Shown: positions 18,001 to 25,726 of the stretch, piece by piece | Layout: every line of letters begins with the position of its first letter | Numbering within the stretch: position 1 is the first letter of the stretch | From: a virus | Length of the DNA stretch: 26,699 nucleotides | Direction: 5' to 3' (one strand) | Virus record (IMG/VR): IMGVR_UViG_3300017987_000313 | Span: 1-26,699 of that record | Notes under the pieces: model-generated | Database searches by the model: none | What the model was told of the DNA's origin: nothing | What the model saw: the letters and a program-made list of their open reading frames with translations, nothing else | Made by a program: the position numbers and the translations under genes

Positions 18001-18612
18001 AAACTTGGTAATTTCTCTAATTGCCCCCAAGTGCTTCAAATTGAAATATCGGTATGGAATTGTACCAATTGAAGAAGTATCCTCAATATAATCTGTATCA
18101 GCCCAATAATCCGCTGGGTCATCAATCATCGAATAGCTATAACTGGCATAAGTATCATTAATCCTCTCCCTATAATGCTCAAGAATATCCCTGACATGGC
18201 CATCCACATCTTCCATCTCTATTTCGTAAGCCAAAGGAGAACCAAGATACCCTGATGTTTGACGCAAAAAATCATTGTTCAGTTTAGAAATAGCTCCCAA
18301 ACAAGTTATACTAGTTATATCCATTTCTGGAGTTTTTATTGGGTCAATACTAACTATATACCCATAATAAACAAGCTGGGGTGTAGTATTATATGCATCT
18401 CTTCTGTAAATTTTTATTTTAGCATTAAACGTGATATCGCTCTCTAAATCCTCAATACTACTGCTTAGCCTCAAGGTTAAAGGACCAGAACCCCCATAAA
18501 GACTTTTCTGAATACTGATTTCTCCAGTAACTTCACTCAAAACACGCTGGTATGTTCCAGCGGAGTTGTAGAGTTTAATCGTGTATTCAATTTGAGAAGT
18601 TTTATAAGGCAT
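15028..18612 (-). CDS. baseplate/tail-fibre protein with C-terminal S74-like chaperone region, 1194 aa
   Basis: The N-terminal ~370 residues (YTIKLYNSAGTYQRVLSEVT...) look like the hub/baseplate domain of siphophage tail proteins (Gp37-like, tail-endopeptidase-associated). A middle region holds beta-rich fibre sequence (about 400-880), with DGTLTATQINTSGINIGEWG as a typical fibre linker. Residues ~915-1080 contain four imperfect repeats with an 'LGSS...W..IY' core: LGSSGLKWSDI, LGSSGTSWQNLY, LGSSTYSWQTIY, IGSASLYWNEI. The last ~110 residues (YGVPRLDYASM ... LTSLISIMLGAIKELETRLQKLE) resemble the S74 intramolecular chaperone that trimerises and self-cleaves in tail spikes, though the catalytic Ser/Lys pair is not certain. 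It overlaps the upstream distal tail gene by one base (TAATG). Probable receptor-binding protein. Confidence 0.8.
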   Translation of the reverse strand: MPYKTSQIEYTIKLYNSAGTYQRVLSEVTGEISIQKSLYGGSGPLTLRLSSSIEDLESDITFNAKIKIYRRDAYNTTPQLVYYGYIVSIDPIKTPEMDITSITCLGAISKLNNDFLRQTSGYLGSPLAYEIEMEDVDGHVRDILEHYRERINDTYASYSYSMIDDPADYWADTDYIEDTSSIGTIPYRYFNLKHLGAIREITKFLPKNDSADNFWYWYLGDDGRFRLKKLSSTADHTFQIRKHITYLDAKKNIEGVVNKVFFWNEEGAEGEQVLLVEDDATSQSNYDIVADRITDSQIYFKDAAELYTEARLKESKDYSAEATIRISADSYDVCSVNLGDTVSIRDIQDNDVFPERMVVRNLILTQNELTIELSTPKPDLAKQVEADREYVEQQLKWFGNILTRIDGTRIHSGVQHWTQEGITIAPSNNDTIEWTEGTFYLPNDVRRVISSGSVQMSEDTILFVDEESVWSTKDVGKSAETSGNSGSIKAGENFLVDEGVSWDSDQYKGYVLWVDPDGGDEEKHIISRNTEKVIYIEAHDPFDTTDAACPYEVHKLMLRNIPSAKRSKSSTASTGCTVSTIKDLNLSGVNDFWNGYEIKITSGDNASLVRKIDDYDSSSHVLTMNKDLPSACSQGDKYEMYLSPENQVYLFKAKPTTNASSEAQVVTDISSLTDSIKRDAPNILTEKSITGDLVVDGTLTATQINTSGINIGEWGGDLDDVGDGSTYKRTTTNEKTGAGRAYEGLNSSYQITKGFVNSDLNSDALPTNGVRIDSNGIYGRKSGSTTFYINSSGDAYFSGSIGAATLTGTLKSDDSPNQRVEIEQNLQKFYSSSGETGAIYGDESGGTPFLYVGATGASGELYLSCPSGGKIVFAQGTTLKSYIDAVGDIHIGTGNATFDNSSNTSELRINKNYVPSSDNSFTLGSSGLKWSDIRGVDMTLTGDLSVSGNITVSGNVDGVDVSAHDGGVVSSYHTINNLIPANATYDLGSSGTSWQNLYVSNIPVDVDVHSLVPESNDTYNLGSSTYSWQTIYTYEIDRASDNVFDFDSSDITVYKHLVVNSTAANLNIGSASLYWNEINYKYLTDRGCLGWFEDGVELQSGERVTDVEALKRIKKHPELETGYGVPRLDYASMPKAVYKPAPIAKKDIKDKKGKIRWKKGEKMGEDGAELTSLISIMLGAIKELETRLQKLEAK

Positions 18613-19376
18613 TATAAATAAGTTGGATAATATTCAATGTAAAAATCATAATCCGGTGAAGCCGCAGAAAGAGTCACCTTTATACTGTTTGTGTTTGGTT
18701 CAAAACTTGGAAAAACTCCATCAAAATCAATATCTACAGAATCAAGTTGAAATGTTTGGTTTTCAATATCAATCTCAATTACACTATTAGTGCTTATTGA
18801 TTGAGTGCTACTAGTTTGAATCCAATCTCCTGTAGTTTCATTCTCTACTTTCACGGTAGTTGACATTAATTTGTTAGCTGTAATTTGAATGAGGGGGAAA
18901 GGAGAATGTGAACCAGTTATATTGATACTATTAGTATAAGTGCTTGAGCTTATACTGCTCCAGGTTTCGGAACTAGTTGAGGTAGCCTTTCCCCAAGGTT
19001 CTGCAGAAAAAACAATTGTAAAGGGAACTTGGGTTATGTGATAGTGTTCTTCTGGAATATCCAAGGAACGAACCGTAGCTTTGTAGCGAAGAGTATTGCC
19101 ACCATAATCAATATCCAAGTTTCCCTCTTCTGTTCTAAGATTTTCTTTTAAATTATCAATTTTAGTCCTCAAATCAGAAGAGGAACTCCCAATTATCCAT
19201 CCGGAAACTTCAATTTCTTTTTCTGTATACCAAGTATCTAAAATTTCTCTCTTTCCATCACGAAGAGTATTCCTAGAAACCAATGTTTTATTGGCCATTT
19301 TACGATGCCTAATATCTCTTGTAAGATAGTTAGAATCTTGTAAATCAAATGAATTAAATGTTATATTATCTGCCAT
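18612..19376 (-). CDS. distal tail (Dit-like) protein, 254 aa
   Basis: The product follows the siphophage Dit layout. An N-terminal half-barrel has RHRKMANKTLVSRNTLRDGK, then EIEVSGWIIGSSSSDLRTKIDNL (replacing segments of measured data, as in Sipho_tail proteins) and LDIDYGGNTLRYKATV. A galectin-like C-terminal half ends DYDFYIEYYPTYL. Length (about 250 aa) and position between tape measure and the fibre/baseplate gene are exactly as expected. It would form the hexameric ring joining tail tube and baseplate hub. Its stop overlaps the start of the next gene by one base. Confidence 0.85.
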   Translation of the reverse strand: MADNITFNSFDLQDSNYLTRDIRHRKMANKTLVSRNTLRDGKREILDTWYTEKEIEVSGWIIGSSSSDLRTKIDNLKENLRTEEGNLDIDYGGNTLRYKATVRSLDIPEEHYHITQVPFTIVFSAEPWGKATSTSSETWSSISSSTYTNSINITGSHSPFPLIQITANKLMSTTVKVENETTGDWIQTSSTQSISTNSVIEIDIENQTFQLDSVDIDFDGVFPSFEPNTNSIKVTLSAASPDYDFYIEYYPTYL

Positions 19377-19392
19377 ACGAACTTGTGTTCAA

Positions 19393-21768
19393 TTAGTAAG
19401 CTCCTAATTTTGCCCACCTTTGTTTTTGAGAAATAGCTTTAGATACAGCATCAGCAATCAGCTGAATATCCTCATCATTCCTAACAACAGGATTATTTAT
19501 ATTTATTATTGTGTCCCCCCATGATTTTTCTCTATTTTCTCTCGCTGGGATAACAGCTTCCCCTTTATGTAGTTGATACCAATCAGTTCTCGGAACAAAA
19601 TCAGTTCCTTGCTGATAGGAATAAACAGGAGCTGTGCTCCCTGCATAATCAATAGGAAGCGTTCCAATACCACCCGGTCCTGGAGTTGTAGTAGCCCTAT
19701 GAATTTCTTGCAACATCCTTGCTTCTCTCTCTCCTGGTTTTTCCCAAGGAAGGGCTCCCATCTCTCTGATTGTAGGTATCCATCCCATACCTGGAAGACT
19801 TCTTATTACAGTAATTTGTCTATTTACTAAAGCAATGAATTGATTCAATTTATCTCTTATCCATATAATTGTGTCCTGAATTGGGTCTTTTATTGCTAAC
19901 CAAAGACCAGAGAACACAGTCTTAATTGCCTTATATATCAAACTAAATACATCAAATATTACTTGAGCAACAGCAGCAAATCCCTCCCCTACTTTCTTAA
20001 GGGCTTCTATTCTCCATTCATTATCCCAAAGTAAATCCCATATTTTTTTGATTTTTCTTCCTAAATCTATAAAGAAATTTTTCCACGTAACTGGGTCAAG
20101 CATTGAATCCCAAAAGGCTTGCCAAAACTTATCTCCAGCTTGTCCCCATTCCTGTTCTATTTTTTCTCTCTCTTCTTTCATCATTTCAGCCATCAATCCC
20201 AACCTATACTCAAGCTCTGTTTGGGCGGTATCTGTATCTTTCTCCTGAGATTTCTCATAATCATCATTCCATCTTCTCATAAATAGTGCAAAATCCTCTT
20301 CTTCTCTAGCAAGTCTTTTTCTTAAATCTTTTACTCTCTGTTTGTCTGCCCAAAGTCCCTTGGAAACTTCTTCTTCCATTTGTTCTTTAATATCATCAAC
20401 AGTTCTCTGGTGTTTTCTCTTCCTGTCCTCCAACCTCCTCATAGCAGCCTCGTCAGGAGCATCATCTCCCACCTCTTCATTTACACCATGTATCCTTTGC
20501 TTCAACTCCAATAATTCGTCATTCAACTTGCTTGTTACGTCCCTGTGCCTCTCTGCCCTACCGGATAATTTGGAAAAAGCATAGACAGCAATACCAATTG
20601 CCGCACCAATCGCTCCCAAAATAGCTATTAACTTTCCAGCAGTCAATCCGGACACAACCAGCATTGCACTAAGCGAACCCGATGCAACTGCCATTGATTT
20701 GATACCCTTAACAACACTCATGGCAACCCTGTATACAATTGTAGCCGTTCCCCCTAATGTTGTCATGGCAGTTATCATTCCTAAACTTCCAGTAGTTGCT
20801 GATAACAAAGCCCCACTTAAATCACCGAATGCACCAACAAGCTGGGTAGCTTTTTGGGTTATTTCTGTCAAAATATCAGCTACAGAGCCAATAATTGGTG
20901 CCAACCCCTCTCCAAAAGCCCGTTTAAGCTCCCAGACAGCCGTAGAGAGGCGATTTAGAGTAGCGGTTAATGTATCTGACGCAGTTTCATGTAAACCAGC
21001 CATAGCAACGCTCTCCTGCATCATAACATTATATACTCCTTCCGCTTCCTCTAAATCATTTACTTGGCTTTCCTTTTTACCTAAGGTCCTAGCGGCTTGT
21101 GCTGTTCCTTTATCAAAAATACCCTGAATCAGTAATGCGTCTGCTAACCGTTCTTTATGAGACCTGATACCACGTGAAGACATTAACACAGCTTCACCAA
21201 AATTATATTGAGCTTCCCTAGCAACAACAGAACGGTCAAGCATCGCCCAAAGCATTTTTTCTACCTTGTCCAATCCCAATCCAGTAGCCATTAAGTTCCT
21301 TGTCGCTTCTGCTGCTTCGTTGAATCTTATCAATCCCGTTTCTGTCAATTCCTGGGTAATCCTAGTTGCCTCATCTCCACTTTCCCCATACCGAATAGCT
21401 TCTACCTGCAACCCCAAAATAGCATTCTCAGCTTCAGCCGCAGCACCAACAAATTCTTTCATAGCATTTACAAGGGTTGCAGTCGCAGCACCAGCAACCA
21501 CACTCAGGTAAAAGAATTCATGAGAAAGCCTAGCTAAGAAATTTTCCATATCAGTAGTAGAATTTTCCGTAGCATTTCTCATCTTTCTGACTTCACCAGA
21601 AATACTGTCCAATCCCTTGGTCATTTTTTTAGTCTGGTCTTTCATTGATTTCCCCATACCCTCAGCACTTTTTGCAATGCTTTGAATATTTTTGGAAACC
21701 TTATTAAATTCCTTCTCGCCAATAAATTGGCTTGCTATTATAATTTTTAATTCGTTACTATCTGCCAT
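19393..21768 (-). CDS. tail tape measure protein, 791 aa
   Basis: The N-terminal 80 residues are a charged coil (FNKVSKNIQSIAKSAEGMGK). A helical domain follows with ATATLVNAMKEFVGAAAEAE and the phage_TMP-type block EEATRNLMATGLGLDKVEKM. Hydrophobic, Gly/Ala-rich segments lie at about 320-400 (SLGMITAMTTLGG; GKLIAILGAIGAAIGIAVYAF). A long charged coil spans about 410-560, and the C-terminus reads GTDFVPRTDWYQLHKGEAVIPA, a motif common at the end of tape measure proteins. It sets tail length and may form the DNA channel at infection. At 791 aa it would suggest a tail of roughly 110-120 nm by the usual 1.5 Å per residue rule (inference). It overlaps the tail-chaperone frame by 11 bases. Confidence 0.85.
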   Translation of the reverse strand: MADSNELKIIIASQFIGEKEFNKVSKNIQSIAKSAEGMGKSMKDQTKKMTKGLDSISGEVRKMRNATENSTTDMENFLARLSHEFFYLSVVAGAATATLVNAMKEFVGAAAEAENAILGLQVEAIRYGESGDEATRITQELTETGLIRFNEAAEATRNLMATGLGLDKVEKMLWAMLDRSVVAREAQYNFGEAVLMSSRGIRSHKERLADALLIQGIFDKGTAQAARTLGKKESQVNDLEEAEGVYNVMMQESVAMAGLHETASDTLTATLNRLSTAVWELKRAFGEGLAPIIGSVADILTEITQKATQLVGAFGDLSGALLSATTGSLGMITAMTTLGGTATIVYRVAMSVVKGIKSMAVASGSLSAMLVVSGLTAGKLIAILGAIGAAIGIAVYAFSKLSGRAERHRDVTSKLNDELLELKQRIHGVNEEVGDDAPDEAAMRRLEDRKRKHQRTVDDIKEQMEEEVSKGLWADKQRVKDLRKRLAREEEDFALFMRRWNDDYEKSQEKDTDTAQTELEYRLGLMAEMMKEEREKIEQEWGQAGDKFWQAFWDSMLDPVTWKNFFIDLGRKIKKIWDLLWDNEWRIEALKKVGEGFAAVAQVIFDVFSLIYKAIKTVFSGLWLAIKDPIQDTIIWIRDKLNQFIALVNRQITVIRSLPGMGWIPTIREMGALPWEKPGEREARMLQEIHRATTTPGPGGIGTLPIDYAGSTAPVYSYQQGTDFVPRTDWYQLHKGEAVIPARENREKSWGDTIININNPVVRNDEDIQLIADAVSKAISQKQRWAKLGAY

Positions 21769-21958
21769 TAGAAGCTCTTCTTTTTGCTTTATTTATTTCT
21801 CTTTGTTGGAATTGCCCTTCAATATTTAGGGCATTGATATAAAAATCAATCTTATGAGCGGGCTGTGAATAAAGTTGCTCTGGAGTCCAACCAAACTTTT
21901 CAAGCAACTTCATCTCGATATACTCAAAAGGCACTCCACGCCCACTCTGGAGTGCCAC
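21758..21958 (-). CDS. tail assembly chaperone T-domain (made as gpGT by -1 frameshift)
   Basis: This frame (from GTG 21958, 66 aa) is in the -1 frame of the 21961-22284 gene and probably is not started independently. The upstream gene ends over a slippery A9C run, and after a -1 shift reading continues LKKLVVALQSGRGVPFEY without a stop. The fused product would be about 170 aa. The T part contains EYIEMKLLEKFGWTPEQLY and a basic tail, as in lambda gpT-like extensions that bridge the tape measure and tail tube subunits. It overlaps the tape measure start by 11 bases. Confidence 0.75.
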   Translation of the reverse strand: MALQSGRGVPFEYIEMKLLEKFGWTPEQLYSQPAHKIDFYINALNIEGQFQQREINKAKRRASNGR

Positions 21959-21982
21959 AACTAGCTTTTTAAGTTTTTTTTT
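21930..21982 (-). promoter_or_regulatory. programmed -1 ribosomal frameshift site with downstream stem-loop
   Basis: On the minus strand a run of nine A followed by C (21982-21973) contains the slippery heptamer AAAAAAC in the correct phase (A AAA AAC). After a 16-base spacer that includes the 0-frame TAG, a perfect 9-bp stem GGCACTCCA/TGGAGTGCC (21956-21948 with 21938-21930, 9-base loop) follows and could stall ribosomes. Confidence 0.85.
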
Positions 21983-22284
21983 CCCTCTTTCTTGGTTTCA
22001 TCAAAAATCTTTCCAACCTCGTCAAAGACATACATTAAATCTTTTCTTGGAAACATTTCCAAGTTTTTTTCAGTAATTTCTAATACATTTCCTTCGCTAT
22101 CTGTCAAATTCCATTCCTTGGCTAGCACCAGAAAAGTCTCTATACCTTTCTGATAATTATCCTTCACCTTTTCAAGCTTTCTCATGTCCCGATAAAGGAA
22201 ATCAGTATAGAGAGTTATTTCTCCTCCCTCAAAAGAAAGAAGTTTTATTGTTTTTGTTTCACGAACATCCTTAAGTTCTGGCAT
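21961..22284 (-). CDS. tail assembly chaperone, G part, 107 aa
   Basis: A small acidic/helical protein between the major tail tube and tape measure genes, the invariant position of gpG-type chaperones. It begins KTIKLLSFEGGEITLYTDFL and continues with helices (DMRKLEKVKDNYQKGIETFL; PRKDLMYVFDEVGKIFDETK). The C-terminal codons (KKEGKKNLKS) lie on the slippery sequence. In the 0 frame it ends at TAG 21961; a minority of ribosomes should shift -1 to give the longer gpGT. It would hold the tape measure protein soluble and recruit tail tube subunits. Not recognised by sequence beyond the position and frameshift signature. Confidence 0.8.
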   Translation of the reverse strand: MPELKDVRETKTIKLLSFEGGEITLYTDFLYRDMRKLEKVKDNYQKGIETFLVLAKEWNLTDSEGNVLEITEKNLEMFPRKDLMYVFDEVGKIFDETKKEGKKNLKS

Positions 22285-22332
22285 GTTGTGTTTGCCCTCT
22301 AGGGGCTTGTTTTAGGTTCTTAATAACGACCT

Positions 22333-23313
22333 TTAATATGAAGCAGTTTCATTTGTCACAGTTACTTGGAGACTGTATCCTTCTGAATCGTCATAGTCTA
22401 TCACAAATTCCGGATTTTCTGTTACAAATCCAGCAGGAGCCGTATCAACTGACCTCTCTGTAATGTGAAAAGCAGGAATTTTAATCAAGATTTCTTCTGT
22501 TTCTGCATTTCCAATACTATCTCCCTGGAAACTTACTACCATAGCTCTTTGTGTTTGGTTCTCATGAGCACTCCTTTCTGTTGTATCTTCAAAGAATAGA
22601 GTGTAAGAACCGTTTGCATCAAATTCTCCCAGAGCAATATGGTCTGGGCTTGAACTTCCGCTCAAGTAGTGAGCCTCTGCGTTGTTGTTAATTGTCAAAG
22701 TGAACTCAGACAATTCTTTAGAGTTAGTATCACTATTGTAATTTGATTCAGCTGCAGTCAGGTTAGCACCAAAGTAAATTTTAGCATCCTTAAATGCCAA
22801 AACTCTTTCTTCGGTAATAGATTTAGTTCCAGTTCCACTTGATGGTGCTTTAGAAATAATAGATGCTGTAGTTTCTACCCATCCATCACTAAAGTTTATT
22901 TCCAAACTATCAACTGTTCCATAGGTATATTCCCTCGTTTCAACTGTGTCATTAAAGTTAAGAGTAATAGTCTTGGGAGGATTACCTGCTTTTCTGGTAA
23001 TAACATGCTCATAAACAGAACTTTCCCCCGAAGCTGTGTCAGATGACACCGAACCCAATGCAGGAACCAAAAGATAGGGAGCGTTTTCTACATCCATCAA
23101 AATAGTAATATCTCCTTCTCCCCTAGTTCTGGCTGCAACGGAACCCCAAGCTCTTTCCCTGATACCCTTAGCTGCTTCATCATCCAAAACCTCAACTACA
23201 TTCCGTAGTGTACAATCGGTGTAAGGAAGATACTTCACTGGGTCTAATCCTGTACCTGGAGTAGATTCAACAGCTACTCCAAGCGACCCTTTTCGTCCAA
23301 TATCTACTGCCAT
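22333..23313 (-). CDS. major tail tube protein, 326 aa
   Basis: N-terminal segment GRKGSLGVAVESTPGTGLDP with KYLPYTDCTLRN and later GEGDITILMDVENAPYLLVPALG are typical of siphophage tail tube proteins ('a.e...gt...p...l......'). Most of the sequence is predicted beta (TITLNFNDTVETREYTYGTV; NGSYTLFFEDTTE). It is followed by chaperone and tape measure genes, which fixes the role: hexameric rings stack to form the tail tube. The C-terminal ~90 residues may form a decorating domain. No ribosome-binding site beyond weak purines. Confidence 0.8.
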   Translation of the reverse strand: MAVDIGRKGSLGVAVESTPGTGLDPVKYLPYTDCTLRNVVEVLDDEAAKGIRERAWGSVAARTRGEGDITILMDVENAPYLLVPALGSVSSDTASGESSVYEHVITRKAGNPPKTITLNFNDTVETREYTYGTVDSLEINFSDGWVETTASIISKAPSSGTGTKSITEERVLAFKDAKIYFGANLTAAESNYNSDTNSKELSEFTLTINNNAEAHYLSGSSSPDHIALGEFDANGSYTLFFEDTTERSAHENQTQRAMVVSFQGDSIGNAETEEILIKIPAFHITERSVDTAPAGFVTENPEFVIDYDDSEGYSLQVTVTNETASY

Positions 23314-23318
23314 AATTT

Positions 23319-23513
23319 TTATTGATTGTTATCAATTAATTCACGACCTTTTGTATTTTTATCTATAATCTTTACATAATTTATCCAATAATTTCTCAAT
23401 ATTTTTTTACCCAAAGAATCATCCACCTCTTTAATCTCGTGTGATTTTATATAAAATGATTTTCCCTTTATCTCAAAAGACAAAGGCTTATGATATAAAT
23501 TTACTACTTCCAT
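23319..23513 (-). CDS. hypothetical protein, 64 aa
   Basis: I do not recognise this protein. A small beta-rich product (LYHKPLSFEIKGKSFYIKSHEIKEV) with a C-terminal basic helix. It lies between the Com-like ribbon and the tail tube genes and overlaps the ribbon gene by 10 bases. Its pattern (short strands, 'I..h....V.d..GK') is similar in look to small phage tail-associated proteins, but no family can be named. Confidence 0.6.
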   Translation of the reverse strand: MEVVNLYHKPLSFEIKGKSFYIKSHEIKEVDDSLGKKILRNYWINYVKIIDKNTKGRELIDNNQ

Positions 23514-23704
23514 CTTTCTATTTTTTTAAGTTGGTTAACGATATCCACAATCGGTTCAAGATTAATATGGAAAATATTAAACTTTTTACAATTAGGGCAT
23601 TTGGTTTCCACATAAACAGTATCTTTATGAATAGCATATTTGAATTGTAAACGATTACAATCACCACACCTGAATTCTCTCCACTTCAAGTCTTTTTTGT
23701 TCAT
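23504..23704 (-). CDS. Com-like zinc-ribbon protein, 66 aa
   Basis: FRCGDCNRLQFKYAIHKDTV followed by ETKCPNCKKFN matches the Mu Com family pattern (RC..CN.LL........ikCP.C...N), with Cys 13, 16 and 36, 39 as zinc ligands. In phage Mu, Com binds the mom mRNA and activates its translation; here there is no mom gene in view, and the gene is embedded in the tail operon, so an RNA-binding regulator of a tail or neighbouring gene is only a suggestion. It overlaps the downstream gene by 10 bases and starts two bases after the previous stop. Confidence 0.7.
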   Translation of the reverse strand: MNKKDLKWREFRCGDCNRLQFKYAIHKDTVYVETKCPNCKKFNIFHINLEPIVDIVNQLKKIERWK

Positions 23705-23706
23705 AA

Positions 23707-24180
23707 TTACCTATTTTTGATTCTAATAACTTCTAACCTGCAAGCTGCTTCTTTTGTAATACCCTGTTCCGGTCTAGGTCTAATTCCATAATCAATACTA
23801 CTAATATTATTTATCATCCAGTTGCTTCCTAAGGTCAAATTATTCCTTAAAACATATAAAACAGTATGTTCATCAAGATTTCCATCAGAATCCCTTTTCT
23901 CCATAATTTCAGCTAACTTTCTAGCCCCCACCATTTCCTCATTGTATTTTTTCAACTCCCGTAAGGCACTAATAATAAAATAAATGTCAACACTGTAAGT
24001 ATATTGGTCTCTTCCTGTATCTGCTACATTAATTTCCGTAGAAATAGGAGTTACAGCAAAACAGGGTAGCATACTCATAGGAATCAAATTTGGGTCATCA
24101 ATAAAGTATTTCTTTATTTCATCTCCAAATTCTGCCTTTAATAAATTTCTTAATTTTTCAAGTGTTTTAAACATCTCCAA
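23707..24180 (-). CDS. tail terminator/completion protein candidate, 157 aa
   Basis: The protein has an N-terminal helix (KTLEKLRNLLKAEFGDEIKK), a strand MLPCFAVTPISTEINVADTG, and YTYSVDIYFIISALRELKKYNEE, then an alternating region ending CRLEVIRIKN. The alpha-beta layout, the ~150 aa length and position between a gp10/gpG-type head-tail protein and the tail tube agree with tail terminators (gpU/gp17-like) that cap the tail and join it to the head. This call rests on layout and context, not a diagnostic motif. Overlaps the upstream gene by 14 bases. Confidence 0.6.
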   Translation of the reverse strand: MEMFKTLEKLRNLLKAEFGDEIKKYFIDDPNLIPMSMLPCFAVTPISTEINVADTGRDQYTYSVDIYFIISALRELKKYNEEMVGARKLAEIMEKRDSDGNLDEHTVLYVLRNNLTLGSNWMINNISSIDYGIRPRPEQGITKEAACRLEVIRIKNR

Positions 24181-24715
24181 ATGTATCTTTTATTTTTTCC
24201 AAAACCCACATCTTATATTGAGCTTTTATTTCTTCGGCAGCATCTTTAGTTAATTTAAGCATTACCCTGCGAGGAAGGGGCATCATTTCAGCATTTCTTT
24301 TCACATATACTTTTCCATCCTTTGTAACTGATGCCGGAAAAATTCTTCTGTCTACACTATTAGAAGATTGGTGTTTCACAAAATAGGGCATAATATTGTA
24401 AACCTCCATAACTCCTTTGCCGGTAGAATCCTGTATTTGATAAACAAACCCTTCTTTCAATGCTCCAGTTCTTACCATTGGTGGCTTATTCCCGTATCCT
24501 AGTGCTTTCTTTATTTTTTTAGTAGTTTCCGAAAGGGGTGCCCAATTCACTCCCCAGTGAGAACCCATGCTTTCAAAATTTTCTCTAATATCAGATTTTA
24601 AAAATATCCCAGCTCTCTGGAGAACCCGATGGTGCCTTTTCATTTTCCCCTTTAGGGAATTGAGCTTTTTCTGAAGCTCTTCAACGCCCTCAACTTGAAC
24701 TTTTACTATGTACAT
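24167..24715 (-). CDS. virion morphogenesis / head-tail joining protein (Mu gpG or HK97-gp10-like), 182 aa
   Basis: Typical blocks are VEGVEELQKKLNSLKGKM near the N-terminus, LKSDIRENFESMG with the 'W..LSETT.KIKK' segment (NWAPLSETTKKIKKALGYG), then MVRTGALKEGFVYQI, YFVKHQ and LPRRVMLKLT near the end. This order (helix, W.pLs..T, R(T/S)G.L, R.fl.l) is that of the phage virion morphogenesis family PF05069 and of HK97 gp10-like proteins, which complete the tail-head interface. The gene overlaps both neighbours by a few bases. Confidence 0.75.
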   Translation of the reverse strand: MYIVKVQVEGVEELQKKLNSLKGKMKRHHRVLQRAGIFLKSDIRENFESMGSHWGVNWAPLSETTKKIKKALGYGNKPPMVRTGALKEGFVYQIQDSTGKGVMEVYNIMPYFVKHQSSNSVDRRIFPASVTKDGKVYVKRNAEMMPLPRRVMLKLTKDAAEEIKAQYKMWVLEKIKDTFGDV

Positions 24716-25686
24716 TAACTTGTGGAACCCTTTCCCGTAGAGGGGTCAGCTGCTTCAAAGTGTTCATCCTCCAATGTAAAGAGTTCTCCCTTATCAGCAG
24801 TAGAGCCATCATACACATTACTTCCAGAGGCCTCTAGTGCCGTAGTAGCCGTTAATGCACTACCATCATCATCAACCAATTTCAAATCTCCGGAAACAAT
24901 TCTATCCATTAAATTTTCTGCCTCACGAATCATTCTCTCTCCACTTTTTGATATATCTACATTTGCCTCCACCCCATACTCTTTCAAAAGCAAAGACCCA
25001 GCAGCCAATTTAGTTACAATATTTCTTGCCAATTTAGGTTTTGTGCTTAAAGGAACAGAATAAGAAGTTGCAATCCGAGATTCAAATAAATTTTCAGCAT
25101 CCTCTCTTTTATCAGAAATTAACTGGTCCCTTATTCCCTCCGCATCTTCAAATCCAGCCTCCCTTCTTATAGCATAAAGAGAAGTATAATGGTCGCTTTC
25201 TCCTGCTTTAGAAGCTATTGCGTCCGTAGTCAATGTTTCTGTGGAAGTAGTAGAATTATAATAAGTAGCCTTATACCAAGAAGTAGAACTGCCGGTAGAA
25301 TCTTCAAGCAATGTTCCCTCCATCTTATCCACATCAATATCCACAGGAGAACCCTCACCACTCAAATGACTATATGTTCCACTCTCTGAACTAGCACGAT
25401 AAAATTTTCTCTGATTATAGAAAATTTTAGTTATTGGTTCACCTTCTTCGTGTGCATGTTTGGTAGCAGTTTTTAAAGTAATACTTTTTAAATCAGCTGC
25501 AACACTAGAAATTTGTTTTAATTCAGCACTCTCGTGCCCAAGACGACCCACTATAACATAATCGTCAGCCGAAAAATCACTATTATTTTGAACACTAAGT
25601 TCAGTTTGTCCAATATCTTCATCAGTTGAAATTTCAGTAACTTCACCTAAAACGTGTTCTTCTGTTGGTGCTATAACTATTTGCAT
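24715..25686 (-). CDS. head-tail adaptor (Mu gp36 / DUF1320-like) with N-terminal beta domain, 323 aa
   Basis: Residues ~165-275 read YTSLYAIRREAGFEDAEG, then FESRIATSYSVPLSTKP and KLAAGSLLLKEYGVE. They fit the all-helical head-tail connector fold of Mu gp36/DUF1320 (diffusible helices with 'Y.vPl...P......ia..l'). It is preceded by ~160 residues of beta-rich sequence (GQTELSVQNNSDFSADDYVI; YNQRKFYRASSESGTYS) not usual in the minimal family, perhaps an added Ig-like or decoration domain. The last 40 residues are acidic and low complexity (TADKGELFTLEDEHF). Expected to sit between portal and tail terminator. It overlaps the downstream gene by one base. Confidence 0.7.
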   Translation of the reverse strand: MQIVIAPTEEHVLGEVTEISTDEDIGQTELSVQNNSDFSADDYVIVGRLGHESAELKQISSVAADLKSITLKTATKHAHEEGEPITKIFYNQRKFYRASSESGTYSHLSGEGSPVDIDVDKMEGTLLEDSTGSSTSWYKATYYNSTTSTETLTTDAIASKAGESDHYTSLYAIRREAGFEDAEGIRDQLISDKREDAENLFESRIATSYSVPLSTKPKLARNIVTKLAAGSLLLKEYGVEANVDISKSGERMIREAENLMDRIVSGDLKLVDDDGSALTATTALEASGSNVYDGSTADKGELFTLEDEHFEAADPSTGKGSTS

Positions 25687-25726
25687 ATCATTTTATTTTA
25701 CCCCTTTGTATTATTTGGGGTCAAAA

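Noticed and set aside
19573-21511. Plus-strand ORFs antisense to the tape measure gene
   Set aside because: They lack start signals and have low-complexity Ser/Pro/Ala composition typical of antisense shadows.
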